A stretch of 64,000 bases of DNA from CAWCJL01 sp963795775 (GCA_963795775.1 CAWCJL010000008.1:310001-374000); one strand, 5' to 3'. Counted from the first letter of the stretch, positions 45,157 through 55,301 are shown. Notes: generated from the sequence alone by a model not told the origin. Program-made: numbers and translations.

Positions 45157-45645
45157 TCACCCCTTCAGCGAAACCGTGATCTTCCGCGTGTCGCCGCCGG
45201 CGGACTCCATCACGATCTCTCCGTCGCTGCGTTTCACGATGCTGGGGAACTTGTCGCCCCACTCGACCAACACCAGGCTATCGGGACCGGCGAGGTCGTC
45301 GAGCCCCAGCGTATCCAATTGTCGCTCGACGTCTACCCGGTACAGGTCGAGATGGTACAGCCGAACGGATTCGCGCTTGTCGCCCACCTCCCGCTCGCCC
45401 TCGTATTCATGCATCAGGGTAAAGGTCGGGCTGGTCACCTCATCGGGGTCGGCTGCATGGAGCGCGTCGGCAATGCCCTTGACCAGCGTCGTTTTGCCGG
45501 CGCCCAGGTCGCCGCGCAGGATGAGGAACTTCGGCGGCTGAAGTATCGACACCAGATTGCGGCCCAACTCGATGGTTTCCGCGCTGCTCTGCGTCTCGTA
45601 ATGCATAGGCGCTTTGGGCACCGCGGCGCCTTCCTGCTCGGGCAT
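45157..45645 (-). CDS. tsaE: tRNA threonylcarbamoyladenosine biosynthesis ATPase TsaE
   Basis: TsaE is the P-loop ATPase of the t6A37 tRNA-modification complex. From ATG 45645 (GGAGAG a few bases upstream) the product is 162 residues. It carries the Walker A LRGDLGAGKTTL, SPTFTLMHEYEG and the typical LYHLDLYRV and LVEWGDKF. The gene starts 17 bases after the nnr stop, a common nnr-tsaE arrangement. An upstream start giving 184 residues is less likely because it runs through the nnr end. Confidence 0.94.
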   Translation of the reverse strand: MPEQEGAAVPKAPMHYETQSSAETIELGRNLVSILQPPKFLILRGDLGAGKTTLVKGIADALHAADPDEVTSPTFTLMHEYEGEREVGDKRESVRLYHLDLYRVDVERQLDTLGLDDLAGPDSLVLVEWGDKFPSIVKRSDGEIVMESAGGDTRKITVSLKG

Positions 45646-45662
45646 CGGCTCTCCACCTCTCC

Positions 45663-47306
45663 TCAGTAGGAAGTTTCCCGGCCGAGTTCGCCGGGCAGTC
45701 CCTGTAACCAAATGTATCCGGCTTTGTCACGCTCCTGGAAATTGAAAGCGTTGAAGAGGTGAGAAACGACCTCAGTAGCCAGCAGGGTGTGTTCGTTGCC
45801 TTCGCGGACTGCGAAATCCGCAGCCAGCCCATGAAGGTAGACCGCTGCTTCCACTGCCTCGGCAACGTTGTCCTTATACTGCGCCAGCAAGCCGGCCACA
45901 ATGCCGGTCAGGATATCGCCGCTGCCACCTTTCGCCAGGCCGGGATTGCCGGTCGTGTTGATCCCTAGCCGCCCATCCGGATGAGCCACGATCGTGCGCC
46001 ATCCCTTCAGCACCAGCGTGACCTGGTGCTCGCTGGCATAGGCGCGGACCAGCGGTTCGCGGTCCGCCTGCACCTGGGCGATGCTTTTGCCGACGAGGCG
46101 CGCCATCTCCCCCGGATGGGGCGTCAGCACCAGCGTGCGCTTCGATCCATCCAGCTTGAACTTGTGCTCGGCAATCGCGTTGAGCGCGTCGGCATCCAGC
46201 ACCATGGGAATTTCGCTCTTCTCGACCAATTCCAGCGCGAACCGTTGTGCTTCCGGGTCCTGGCCCAGGCCCGGTCCGATCGCGATCACGGCGATCTTTT
46301 CGAGTAGAGATTTTAGGCGTTCCGGCTCCAGGTTGGCGGCGGCGATGCTGCCTTGCGGCGTTTCAAGCAGTGCCCGGGTCATAAGCTCGGGCGTGGTCAG
46401 CGCCACGGTGTCGAGGATCGAAGCGGGCACAGCGGCCGTCACCAGGCCGGCGCCAGCACGGAGCGCGCCGTAGGCGGCCATCGATGGCGCACCTGCCCGG
46501 CCCCGCGCGCCGCTGGCGACCAGCACGTGGCCGAACTTGCCCTTGTTGCTGTCAGGATTCCGCGGCTGTTCGGTGAGGTGCAGTGCGCTGCCCGTCCAGT
46601 GCAGGCCCGTGCTCGATCGGATGGATTCGGGTGGCGAGCCGATCTCGGCCACGACGATGGGCCCCTGCTTGATGCCTCCCGGCCGCCGCAGACTGCCACC
46701 TTGCGTGAGGTGCCCGGAGACGTGGGCCAGCTTGGGCGCGGTAAAGGTCACGACAGCGTCGGAACGGTACGCGCCGGGTGCGTCAAGGCTGCGGGAATCG
46801 GCATCCCAGCCGGACGGCAGATCGACGCTGACCACCGGGGTTGTGGGGTATCGGTCCAGCAATGCACCCGCGGCCTGCTGTAACCCGCGCAGCGGTGGAA
46901 GGAAGCCGGTGCCCAACACGGCGTCAATGATGAGATCGGCCTCAGCGAACGCCTTGATGACCGGTGCGGCCTGCAGCGCGGCTTCGTCCGGGGCTTCGAG
47001 TGGCGGCGTGTCCAGACGGCGCAGCATTTCCGTCGCGTCACCGGCAATCTCGCTCGCGTGGCCCAGCAGCACCACCGTGACGTTCACGCCGGCGCCGGCC
47101 AGGATGCGCGCGGCCACGAATCCGTCACCGCCGTTGTTTCCTTTTCCACACAGAACAACGGCGCAGTCCACCTCCGGTAGCTCGTTGAGCACGAAGCGCG
47201 CAACTGCGTGTCCGGCGTTCTCCATCAGGGTGAGCGAGGGCACGCCATAGGTTTCCGTCGTCGCGCGATCCGTTGCGCGCATATCTTCCGCAGTGAGAAT
47301 CTTCAT
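45663..47306 (-). CDS. nnr: bifunctional NAD(P)H-hydrate epimerase / ADP-dependent dehydratase
   Basis: This repair enzyme converts damaged NAD(P)HX back to NAD(P)H. The N-terminal YjeF_N epimerase domain (about 1-215) has LTLMENAGHAVARF and LCGKGNNGGDGFVAARIL. The C-terminal ribokinase-like dehydratase domain (about 230-530) has VIAIGPGLGQDPE, LTPHPGEMARL and NPGLAKGGSGDILTG. The 547 residues are typical of the fused form. It is followed by tsaE. The hairpin at 47357 separates it from the transpeptidase gene. Confidence 0.95.
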   Translation of the reverse strand: MKILTAEDMRATDRATTETYGVPSLTLMENAGHAVARFVLNELPEVDCAVVLCGKGNNGGDGFVAARILAGAGVNVTVVLLGHASEIAGDATEMLRRLDTPPLEAPDEAALQAAPVIKAFAEADLIIDAVLGTGFLPPLRGLQQAAGALLDRYPTTPVVSVDLPSGWDADSRSLDAPGAYRSDAVVTFTAPKLAHVSGHLTQGGSLRRPGGIKQGPIVVAEIGSPPESIRSSTGLHWTGSALHLTEQPRNPDSNKGKFGHVLVASGARGRAGAPSMAAYGALRAGAGLVTAAVPASILDTVALTTPELMTRALLETPQGSIAAANLEPERLKSLLEKIAVIAIGPGLGQDPEAQRFALELVEKSEIPMVLDADALNAIAEHKFKLDGSKRTLVLTPHPGEMARLVGKSIAQVQADREPLVRAYASEHQVTLVLKGWRTIVAHPDGRLGINTTGNPGLAKGGSGDILTGIVAGLLAQYKDNVAEAVEAAVYLHGLAADFAVREGNEHTLLATEVVSHLFNAFNFQERDKAGYIWLQGLPGELGRETSY

Positions 47307-47356
47307 GCTCTACAGCCGCGCAGGCACCCGCCTTGCCACCCTTCCGAAAATGCGAA

Positions 47357-47378
47357 GGGCCTCCGCTTCAGGAGGCCC
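47357..47378 (-). terminator. hairpin terminator after the transpeptidase gene
   Basis: GGGCCTCC (47357-47364) pairs perfectly with GGAGGCCC (47371-47378) across a 6-base loop. In the minus direction it is followed by TTCGCATTTT. Confidence 0.6.
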
Positions 47379-47401
47379 CTGGCTCAACAGAAAGGATGCA
47401 A

Positions 47402-48646
47402 TTATTGGGTAACGCCGTTGGCTGTATTGCTTTGCGCCACGCCGGTTACGGGAGCTTCCGACGGGTTTCTGGTGGCGAAGTAGCTATGGTCCCACAGGTT
47501 GCGATAGAAGACGCCGGAGAGTTCGGCTGCTTTCGGGCCGAAGGTCGGGCGGCCGCCTTCGAGAAAGACCACCGTGACAATGCGGCCATAGTTGGTGTCC
47601 GCAAAGGATGCGAACCAGCCGTAACGGGTGCCGTTGCTGGAGCAGGTGCCGGTCTTGCCCAGCACCGGAAGCTCGCTGAAGTTGGCGCGCAGCGACCGTG
47701 CGGTCCCGTAAGAAACGGCCGCGCCCATGCCGTCCGAAATCTCGGGGATGATGTTCTTGATGTCGAGCGTGCGCTTGACGCGCGGCTGGAAGTTGACCGC
47801 CTCGGCCGGGGTCTGCGGATGCTGCAAGTAGTACAGCGTGCCGCCGTTGGCGATAGCGGCGACCAGGGCGCCGAGTTGCAGCGGCGTCATCGAAACGCTC
47901 TCACCGAAGGAGCACATCTTGCCTACGCCGCCAAGCTTCTCCGGAAGCGCCTGGTTGGGATAGATGCCGAGCTGCTCGCCCGGAATGTTCCAGCCGGCGA
48001 GTTCGCCCAGCCCGAACTGGTTGGCATAGTGCCGCACTCGCTCAAAGCCAAGCCGCCGGCCCAGGTTCTCGAAGTACACATTGTTCGAGTGGGCCAGCGC
48101 TTCGGTCATGTTCATGTGCCAGCCGCCCAGGTTGACCTCGGTGTCCTTGGTCACAATGCCTTCCTGGAGAGCCGCGAGCGCCACGGAAACCTTGATAGTG
48201 GAGCAGGGCTCTGCGCCGCTGGAGAGAGCGAGCTTCTGGTTGACCATCGCCAGGATGCGGCCGTTGCTGGGGTCGATCGCCACTACCGTGCCGTTCATAT
48301 TGCCGAGCGCGTTGAGCGCGGCCTGGCGCACCACGGGATCTTCACCGGCGGTGATGTCTGCCTGGGTGAGGTCGGTCTCCGCGAACGAATTGCCGGTGAA
48401 ATGCTCATAGTAGCGACGGCGCAGGACGGTAACACGACGGAGGCGTCCGTTGCGCCCGCGCACCAGCATGGTGCGCCGGACGACCGAAACGCGATGATGC
48501 TGCAGCCGCGCCATGTGACGCCGGGCCTTGCTCCCCTCCTGCACGTGGCTGGCACCCCCCTGCGAGGCGTGCGTCCGCGTGGCGAAAACCGAGAGCGGCA
48601 GAGCGCCTATGGCCAGCATGAGAACAAAATAGAGATAACGCTTCAT
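47402..48646 (-). CDS. penicillin-binding transpeptidase-domain protein
   Basis: The 414-residue exported protein has a signal/anchor (residues about 4-22), an unusually basic stretch (about 41-80, many Arg), and then a transpeptidase domain. The three active-site motifs are STIK (Ser149, Lys152), SNN (187-189) and KTGT (331-334). It lacks the N-terminal dimerisation domain of class B PBPs and the glycosyltransferase of class A. It may crosslink peptidoglycan or act as a regulatory or beta-lactamase-like enzyme. Its position just after ftsZ in the dcw direction suggests a cell-wall role. Confidence 0.85.
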   Translation of the reverse strand: MKRYLYFVLMLAIGALPLSVFATRTHASQGGASHVQEGSKARRHMARLQHHRVSVVRRTMLVRGRNGRLRRVTVLRRRYYEHFTGNSFAETDLTQADITAGEDPVVRQAALNALGNMNGTVVAIDPSNGRILAMVNQKLALSSGAEPCSTIKVSVALAALQEGIVTKDTEVNLGGWHMNMTEALAHSNNVYFENLGRRLGFERVRHYANQFGLGELAGWNIPGEQLGIYPNQALPEKLGGVGKMCSFGESVSMTPLQLGALVAAIANGGTLYYLQHPQTPAEAVNFQPRVKRTLDIKNIIPEISDGMGAAVSYGTARSLRANFSELPVLGKTGTCSSNGTRYGWFASFADTNYGRIVTVVFLEGGRPTFGPKAAELSGVFYRNLWDHSYFATRNPSEAPVTGVAQSNTANGVTQ

Positions 48647-48843
48647 CGTCGTCCCTCAACAAACACCGGTATTGCCGGCCAGTTGTGCGTCTGCCCGCTA
48701 GCGCGGACACACTTTCCTTCTGTAAAGATGCCGTTCCCCACTCAGGCATCCTGCTCTCGTACAAGCGATATCGGCAAGAGAAACCTGTGCCGACATCACC
48801 ATTACAGGGCTCTTCGTTACCTCGGTACCATTACTCGAAGGTG

Positions 48844-48888
48844 GAGCCTGCCGCATCTTTGGTGGGATGCTTTCACTTTAGCAGGCTC
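48844..48888 (-). terminator. branched hairpin downstream of ftsZ
   Basis: GAGCCTGC (48844-48851) pairs with GCAGGCTC (48881-48888), enclosing a second stem GCATC/GATGC. There is no T-run, so it may act with Rho or simply protect the mRNA 3' end. The rest of the 249-bp gap to 48646 shows nothing definite. Confidence 0.4.
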
Positions 48889-48895
48889 GCGGCCC

Positions 48896-50323
48896 CTAAC
48901 GAGTGCTGTTGCGGAGGAACGCCGGGATGTCCAGGTGCTGCAGGTGCTCATCCTCTTCCGGGGCGGCAAACTGCTGGGCATGGCCTCGCGCCGGGGTCTC
49001 CATGACAGAGGTATGGGCCCGCGCTTCGGGCTCGCGCTCGTTCAGGTCTTCGAGAAACCCTCCCATGGCGCGCTCATCGTGCGCTGGGGAGACTGCACCG
49101 GCGAAATTGCCGGTCGCAGGGTGCTCCGCCGTAATGACGTGCGCGTCACCGCCGAGCGGCTCAAAGACAGAACGGCTGCCATACCCGCCCACGAAGCTGT
49201 CCGCATGCTGCCCGGCGTCGTTCGCCACTTCGCTGGCGAATCGCGGCACGGCCGGCTTGGGTTCCACATGCACGTAGGGCGCGGCCGCCGGGGAGATCTC
49301 CGAGCCAGCCGACTTGGTGCGGCGCTGCGGCATGCCCTGGCGGAATCCGGTCGCGATGACGGTGATCTTGACCTCGTCCTTCATGGTTTCGTCCAGCACC
49401 GCGCCGAAGATGATGTTGGCGTCCTCGTGGGCTGCGTCCTGGATAAGGGTGGAGGCTTCGTTCACCTCGCTGAGCTTCAGGGAGCTGGACCCACTGATGT
49501 TGATCAGGATGCCCTTGGCGCCGTCGATGGCTCCGGCTTCGAGCAGCGGAGAGGCCATGGCGGCCTGGGCCGCTTCGACGGCGCGGTTCACGCCACCGCG
49601 TACCGCCGTGCCCATCACCGCATAGCCCATGCCGGACATCGTCGTCTTCACGTCGGCGAAGTCGCGGTTGATGATGCCGGGGATAGTGATGATATCGGAG
49701 ATGCCCTGCACGCCCTGGCGAAGTACATCATCCGCCACGCGGAACGATTCGAAGAAGCCGGCGTCCTTGGCCACTGCCAGCAGCTTTTCGTTGGGGATCA
49801 CGATCATGGTGTCCACCGCGTCCAGCAGTTCCTGCATGCCGCGCTCGGCCTGCTGCATGCGCCGCTTGCCTTCAAAAGCGAAGGGGCGCGTCACGACAGC
49901 CACGGTAAGCGCGCCCATTTCGCTGGCGAGCGACGCGATCACCGGCGCCGCGCCGGTGCCCGTACCGCCGCCGAGGCCGGTAGTGACAAAGACCATGTCC
50001 GAGCCTTCGAGCGCTTCGATAATCTTTTCCGAATCTTCCAAAGCCGCGCGCCGGCCCACATCAGGGTTCGCGCCCGCGCCCAGGCCGCTGGTCAGCTTGA
50101 CACCGAGTTGCAGCTTGACCGGCGCCTGCGAAAGCTGGAGCGCCTGCACGTCGGTGTTGGCGGCGATAAACTCGACGCCTTCCAGCTTAGCCGCGATCAT
50201 GCGGTTAACAGCATTGCCTCCACCACCACCAACGCCAATGACCTTGATCTTTGCCCCGCGCGGGACCTCGTCGGTGTACTGGATGCGGATTTCTTCGGAA
50301 TTGCTCATCGGCTCTGGCTCCAT
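48896..50323 (-). CDS. ftsZ: cell division protein FtsZ
   Basis: This tubulin-like GTPase assembles the cytokinetic ring. The 475 residues include the N-terminal IKVIGVGGGGGNAVNRMI and the tubulin signature GLGGGTGTGAAPVIA. The core ends near residue 320. A long, Glu/Ala/His-rich linker of about 140 residues leads to the conserved C-terminal peptide DIPAFLRNSTR, which binds FtsA and other partners. It lies 34 bp after ftsA at the end of the dcw cluster. Confidence 0.98.
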   Translation of the reverse strand: MEPEPMSNSEEIRIQYTDEVPRGAKIKVIGVGGGGGNAVNRMIAAKLEGVEFIAANTDVQALQLSQAPVKLQLGVKLTSGLGAGANPDVGRRAALEDSEKIIEALEGSDMVFVTTGLGGGTGTGAAPVIASLASEMGALTVAVVTRPFAFEGKRRMQQAERGMQELLDAVDTMIVIPNEKLLAVAKDAGFFESFRVADDVLRQGVQGISDIITIPGIINRDFADVKTTMSGMGYAVMGTAVRGGVNRAVEAAQAAMASPLLEAGAIDGAKGILINISGSSSLKLSEVNEASTLIQDAAHEDANIIFGAVLDETMKDEVKITVIATGFRQGMPQRRTKSAGSEISPAAAPYVHVEPKPAVPRFASEVANDAGQHADSFVGGYGSRSVFEPLGGDAHVITAEHPATGNFAGAVSPAHDERAMGGFLEDLNEREPEARAHTSVMETPARGHAQQFAAPEEDEHLQHLDIPAFLRNSTR

Positions 50324-50357
50324 TCAGGTAATGCGTGAGAAGGCATGCAGGATCTGG

Positions 50358-51581
50358 CTATAGACTACCCGCAAAAATGGCGCGCAGCTTGGCGCGCAGG
50401 CTGTGGTCTTCGGCCGCGCGCAGCACGCCCGTCCGGTGGGTATATAAGAGCATGCCGATGGCTGTCGAAAACTCGGGCTGAATCAGCGTTTCCGGCATGC
50501 GCGAAAGGGGCGTGGGATAGCCTACGCGGGCAGGCACGCGGAGCAGGCTTTCGGCAACGTCCAGCAGCCCGGCAAGCCGCGCACCGCCGCCGGTCAGAAT
50601 GCATCCGGCGCCCAGCGCTTCCAGCACGCCGCCGGTGCGGAGGTTGTCACGCAGCAGGTGGAAGAGTTCCCGCGCGCGGGGTTCCAGGATCTCCCCCAGG
50701 CTGCGCTGGCTGATCATCCGCGTGGGGTGCCCCGGCGTGCCGCTGATTTCCACTTCCGAGGACGACGGCACCGCTGTGACCACGCAATTGCCGTAGTTGA
50801 TCTTGAGGAATTCGGCTTCCTCCACGCACACGTGAAGGCCAACCGCGAGGTCGTTGGTAAAGTGGTCGCCGCCGATCGGGATCACGGCGGTGTGCGCTAC
50901 GGAGCCTTCAAAGAAGACCACGACCTCGGTCGAGCCCGCGCCGATGTCGATCAGGCATACGCCTAGTTCCCGCTCGTCCGGCGAAACGGTCGCTTCTGCT
51001 GCTGCAACTCCCTCAAACACCGTGTCAGTCACTTCGAGTCCCGCCTTGTTAGCGCAAGTGATGATGCTCTGCGAGGCGCTGGCGGAACAGGTCGAGATGT
51101 GGAGATTTACTTCCAGGCGATTACCCACCATTCCGACGGGATCGTGAATGCCGGGCTGCTCGTCCAGAATGAACTGCTGTGGCAGGAGGTGGATCACTTC
51201 GCGCTCCGCCGGCAGGGAGACGGATCGGGCGCGATCGACCGCGGCGCGCACATCTTCACGGGTGATCTCACGCAGACGCGTGCCCAGGCTAATGCCGCCG
51301 CGGCTGTTCACGCCCCGCACGTGCGGGCCGCCGACCCCGACCACACATTGCGCAATCACCGCCTGCGCCGATTGCTCGGCTTCATCTGCGGCATGAATGA
51401 TCGCCTTCGCGGCGGGCTGCAGATCCGCAATCAGGCCCTTGCGAATGCCCTTGGCCGGCACAATGCCGTGGCCGCGATAGCGCAGCGCGCCCTCGTTCAG
51501 TTCTGCCACCAATACCCGGAAGCTGGAGCTCCCCGCGTCCAGTACCGTGATCAGTCCGTCTGTCTTCTCCTTCATGCTCAA
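50358..51581 (-). CDS. ftsA: cell division protein FtsA
   Basis: FtsA is the actin-like membrane tether of FtsZ. The 407 residues show phosphate-binding motifs (ITVLDAGSSSFRVLVAE, then VCLIDIGAGSTEVVVF) and a C-terminal amphipathic segment (AKLRAIFAGSL) for membrane binding. The start overlaps the ftsQ stop by 4 bases (ATGA). Order ftsQ-ftsA-ftsZ is canonical. Confidence 0.96.
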   Translation of the reverse strand: MSMKEKTDGLITVLDAGSSSFRVLVAELNEGALRYRGHGIVPAKGIRKGLIADLQPAAKAIIHAADEAEQSAQAVIAQCVVGVGGPHVRGVNSRGGISLGTRLREITREDVRAAVDRARSVSLPAEREVIHLLPQQFILDEQPGIHDPVGMVGNRLEVNLHISTCSASASQSIITCANKAGLEVTDTVFEGVAAAEATVSPDERELGVCLIDIGAGSTEVVVFFEGSVAHTAVIPIGGDHFTNDLAVGLHVCVEEAEFLKINYGNCVVTAVPSSSEVEISGTPGHPTRMISQRSLGEILEPRARELFHLLRDNLRTGGVLEALGAGCILTGGGARLAGLLDVAESLLRVPARVGYPTPLSRMPETLIQPEFSTAIGMLLYTHRTGVLRAAEDHSLRAKLRAIFAGSL

Positions 51582-52844
51582 CCTCGGGGGGCCGACAGGC
51601 GCGTGCCTTTTCCGGCGGATTTCTGCGATGCGTGCGGGGCGGCATGCCGGGGCGTTGCCGAACGGGAAGCGGGGTGGAAGGATGCGGTCGCCGCATGTCG
51701 CGGCGAGCCGGGATGTGCGCTGCGGCCAGCGGAAGGGGCGCGCCGCACACGCTGCGCCGGACTGACCGGGATGGCTCCCGAACTCTTTCCGTTCGGCGCT
51801 TCGGAAGCGTTCTGCAGGGCGTCTGGGTCGGTCCCGTCTTTGGCCATTTCCAGTACAGTCTGGTGCTCAAAACGAAGGTCCACGGCGCCCAGGTGGGGGT
51901 ATTGGCGCTGCCATTCCGCCAAGTGGCTCTGGAAGGTGCGGTAGCGCGTGGCAAACTCGCCGTCGCCAAAGTGCACCAGGATATCGGCGCCGCTGACGGA
52001 CAGCACGGCGCGCACGTCCTCTGGATCGGACAAATCGACCTCGCTCACCGAGTCGGAAACATGCGGTCCGTCCTGGTCGAGCGCGCTCATGAATTTCTGG
52101 TACAGGCGCATGCGGTCAGCCCGCAGTTCGGGGTCCTGCGCGGCGCCCACTCCGCTTACGACCGGGAACGAGTAGTGCTTGGCGGCCAGCACCGCGGCCG
52201 GCATGGTCAGCAGCACGCCATTGCGATCGATCAGCTCGATGCGGTTGCCCCGGCGCACGAAGGCCACCGGCACCCGTTCCGTGACCGCCACGCGAAGCTG
52301 GTCGGGCAGCAGCCGCATCACTGCCGCGTGCTCCACCCACGGCAGACTTTCGAGTTCGGTGCGCCGGGTCTCGAGCGGGACGAAGAAGATGTTGCGTCCG
52401 ATGTCGCCACCGAACACCTGCAGCAGTTCCTGCCGGGTGAGCTGGGTGTTGCCGACGATCTGGATGGAAGCTGCGGAATCAATGCGGAAGCGAGGGATCA
52501 TGCTCGAAGAAATGCCGAACCGTAACAAAGGCCAGCCACCCAGCCGCGAACGCGGCGACAACGCCGATCGCGAGCAGGATGCGCCCCACCCGCGTCTTGG
52601 GGATCAGACTCCGGCGCACCGGCACACGCCGACGCGCACGCAGCGGGAGTTCGTCGTTGTCGGTATCGTTCGCCGATGGGTCAGGAAGCGCAGGCGCGAC
52701 TGGCCGTTCGCGCCGGGGAGCTTCTTCCCTGGGCAGACGCGGAGAGCGCGGCTTCACCGGTGTCTGCGGACGAAGCAGATCTTCGAGATCTTCCTCGTCC
52801 GTCAGAACGGCCGCACGGCTGGATTGTGTATCGTATTTCGGCAC
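51578..52844 (-). CDS. ftsQ: cell division protein FtsQ, one frameshift
   Basis: FtsQ is the bitopic scaffold linking FtsB/FtsL to the divisome. From GTG 52844 the first frame gives a basic cytoplasmic tail and a membrane helix (VGRILLAIGVVAAFAAGWLAF), ending with RHFFEHDP. One extra base near 52494 then shifts the frame. The next phase reads RFRIDSAASIQIVGNTQLTR, the start of the POTRA domain, and continues with the FtsQ beta domain (ERVPVAFVRRGNRIELIDRNG) and a long Pro/Ser/Arg-rich tail to 51578. Together the product is about 422 residues. Division would not tolerate this loss in a dcw gene, so a sequence error is the best explanation. Confidence 0.9.
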
Positions 52845-52970
52845 GCCCGAGCCAGGTCGTGAGAATTGCCTAAACCACTATAGCCTGCTCCGGGCCGCTT
52901 ACTACGAGAGGTTTGCAACAACCGCGGTTCGGGTATCCGCGAAGGAACTCCGTCGCGCGAATAAACACCA

Positions 52971-54338
52971 TTATTGGGCCAGCGCTTCGATGACCATGGC
53001 CCCGATCTGCGAGACGTTTCCTGCTCCCAGTGTCAGCACCACGTCGCCCTCACCGGCGCGGGCGGCGGCGTTGCGGGCTGCCTCTTCAAAGGACGGCGCA
53101 TAGTGTACTTCGCTGCGTCCAATGCGCTCCACCAGCCGCGGCGTGGTGATCCCGTCGATCGGCTCTTCGCTGGCTGCGTAAATATCGAGCACCTCGACCG
53201 AATCGGCGGCGTGAAAGGATCCGGCAAACTCATCCAGCAGGTCGCGGGTGCGGGTATAACGGTGCGGCTGAAAAATCACGTGGACGTGCCGGAACCCGCA
53301 GTCGCGAGCTGCGCGCAGGGTAGCGTCGATCTCGGTCGGGTGGTGCCCGTAGTCGTCCACCACGGTCACACCGCGCTCCACGCCCTTGGTCTGGAAGCGC
53401 CGGTCCACGCCCCGAAACTCGTGCAGCGCACCGGCCGCCGCTGCCGAATCGATCTCAAGCTGCGCGCCAATGGCAACGGCCGCCGTCGCATTGAGCACAT
53501 TGTGCCGACCGGGCACCCGGAGGTCGAAGCTCCCCAGCACGCGCCCATCCGCCACCACCTCGAAGCGCGAACGCACCGGGTCGCCGGGCGCGGGGAGCAT
53601 GCGGGCTACAAAGTCCGCCTCCGGGCAAAAGCCGTAGGTGTAGACGCGCCGCCGTACCCGCGGCAGCACGGAGCGCAACTGCGGGTTGTCCATGCAGGCC
53701 GTTACCGCCCCATAGAACGGCACCCGGTCCATGAACTCCACAAACGCGTCCTCCACATCATGGAGGTCGCGGTAGCAGTCCATGTGTTCGCGGTCCAGGT
53801 TAGTGACCACGCTTTGTATGGGCGACAGCTTCAGGAACGAGCGGTCGCTCTCGTCCGCCTCCGCCACCAGGTACTGCGACCGGCCGAGGCGCGCATTCGA
53901 CCCCATAGCATCGATGCGGCCGCCCACTACGATCGTCGGGTCAAGGCCTCCGGCCGCCAGCACTGCCGCAATCATCGAGGTCGTCGTGGTCTTGCCGTGC
54001 ATGCCGGCCACCGCGATCCCGTATTTCAACCGCATGAGTTCGGCCAGCATCTCGGCCCGAGGAATAACCGGAATCTTGCGCGTGTGCGCTTCGGCTACTT
54101 CCGGATTGGCCGCATTCACGGCGGAGCTGGCGACGACCACCCCGGAGCCCACCACATTGGCGGCGGCGTGCCCCTCGAAAACCGTCGCGCCGAGACCTAC
54201 GAGACGCGCAGTGATTGAGGACAGCTTCACGTCGGAGCCGGAAACGGGGTAGCCGAGGTTGAGCAGGATTTCAGCGATCCCGCTCATGCCGATGCCACCA
54301 ATGCCGATGAAGTGGATCCTTTCCGCCTTTGCAAACAT
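52971..54338 (-). CDS. murC: UDP-N-acetylmuramate--L-alanine ligase
   Basis: The 455-residue Mur ligase adds L-Ala to UDP-MurNAc. The N-terminal Rossmann FIGIGGIGMSGIAEIL, the ATP-binding AGMHGKTTTTSMIAAVL, the DNLDREHMD-like segment (VTNLDREHMDCYRD) and the C-terminal VDDYGHHPTEI are all present. It is followed by ftsQ (126 bp away) without the murB or ddl genes often found between them. Upstream it is separated from murG by a gene on the other strand. Confidence 0.97.
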   Translation of the reverse strand: MFAKAERIHFIGIGGIGMSGIAEILLNLGYPVSGSDVKLSSITARLVGLGATVFEGHAAANVVGSGVVVASSAVNAANPEVAEAHTRKIPVIPRAEMLAELMRLKYGIAVAGMHGKTTTTSMIAAVLAAGGLDPTIVVGGRIDAMGSNARLGRSQYLVAEADESDRSFLKLSPIQSVVTNLDREHMDCYRDLHDVEDAFVEFMDRVPFYGAVTACMDNPQLRSVLPRVRRRVYTYGFCPEADFVARMLPAPGDPVRSRFEVVADGRVLGSFDLRVPGRHNVLNATAAVAIGAQLEIDSAAAAGALHEFRGVDRRFQTKGVERGVTVVDDYGHHPTEIDATLRAARDCGFRHVHVIFQPHRYTRTRDLLDEFAGSFHAADSVEVLDIYAASEEPIDGITTPRLVERIGRSEVHYAPSFEEAARNAAARAGEGDVVLTLGAGNVSQIGAMVIEALAQ

Positions 54339-54535
54339 AGCTTCGGACTGCCGCCAGCCTTTCTGCGCCTGAACAGGGTTTCAGGTGCTACTGTAGCAGC
54401 GTCGTGCGCCGTTTCCCCTTCCCCGGGGTGCGCAACTTTCCCGCTGGGTGCGGGTCAAATCAAGCAGCCACCACGACCACTCTCCCTGGCCTGGTGTCCC
54501 GGCAGCCCCCAACCGTAAACGGGGCGGAGGTCTAC

Positions 54536-55301
54536 ATGAAGCAACTTGTGAGAGTTTTGGTCCTGCTGACAGTTTTTGCGGTGCCCGCGATGGTTGTGCA
54601 GAGCGCGATGGCCCAGGTGTCAGTGGGCGTCGGGATTGGCGCGCCGGCTTACGGCGATTATGGGGATTATGACTACGGATACGACGACGGCTACTACGCT
54701 CCGGCCCCGGTCTGCCCCTACGGATACTTCAGTTATTACCCCTACGCCTGCGCACCTTACGGCTTTTATGGCCCGAGCTGGTTTATCGGCGGCGTCTTTA
54801 TCGGCGCAGGCCCCTGGTACCACGGCTACTGGGGACGCGGCTGGGGCGGCTACGGGCGCGCGGGCTGGGGTCGCGGCGGCTACGGTTACGGGCGCGGCTA
54901 CGGTTATCGCGGCGGCTATGGACGCGGCGGGTACGGCTACGGGCGAGGTGGTTATGGGAGTGGACGCGGCAGCTATGGCCCCACCCCGTACAGCGGTGCT
55001 AACCGCGGCGGTATGACGGCTTATCGCGGCGGTGCCAGCCGGACCCCGTTCAACAACGGCGGCTGGGCACGCGGCGGCGCACCCCACAGCCTTATGAGCA
55101 GCCCGGGTGGCTTTCATGGAACGAACAGCGGCTTCCGCGGCGTAGGTAGCGGGGGTGGCTTCCACGGCGTAGGTGGAGGCGGATTCCACGGCGGCGGCGG
55201 CTGGTGGATTTCATGGTGGTGGTGGCGGCTTCCATGGTGGCGGAGGCGGCGGCTTCCACGGTGGAGGAGGCGGTTCCCACGGGGGCGGCGGACACCGCTA
55301 G
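54536..55301 (+). CDS. secreted Gly/Tyr-rich protein, one frameshift, antisense within dcw
   Basis: GGCGGAGG precedes ATG 54536 by 5 bases. The protein has a signal peptide (residues about 5-27, AMA end). A Tyr/Pro/Cys segment follows (YDYGYDDGYYAPAPVCPYG), then repeats of GYG, GRGGYGYGRG and GGFHG type. Near 55201 one extra base shifts the frame. The intended phase continues as GGFHGGGGGGFHGG repeats and ends at TAG 55301; the out-of-phase reading gives a Trp/Arg tail that is an artefact. Such sequences resemble surface-exposed low-complexity or adhesive proteins, but no function is known. It lies head-on between murC and murG, which face the other way, and ends at a strong terminator. Confidence 0.78.

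Noticed and set aside
47333..50338. 1001-codon open frame on the plus strand across the transpeptidase and ftsZ genes
   Set aside because: It is antisense to two well-supported genes, has no recognisable domain and the His/Arg/Gly/Ala composition typical of GC-rich antisense frames.
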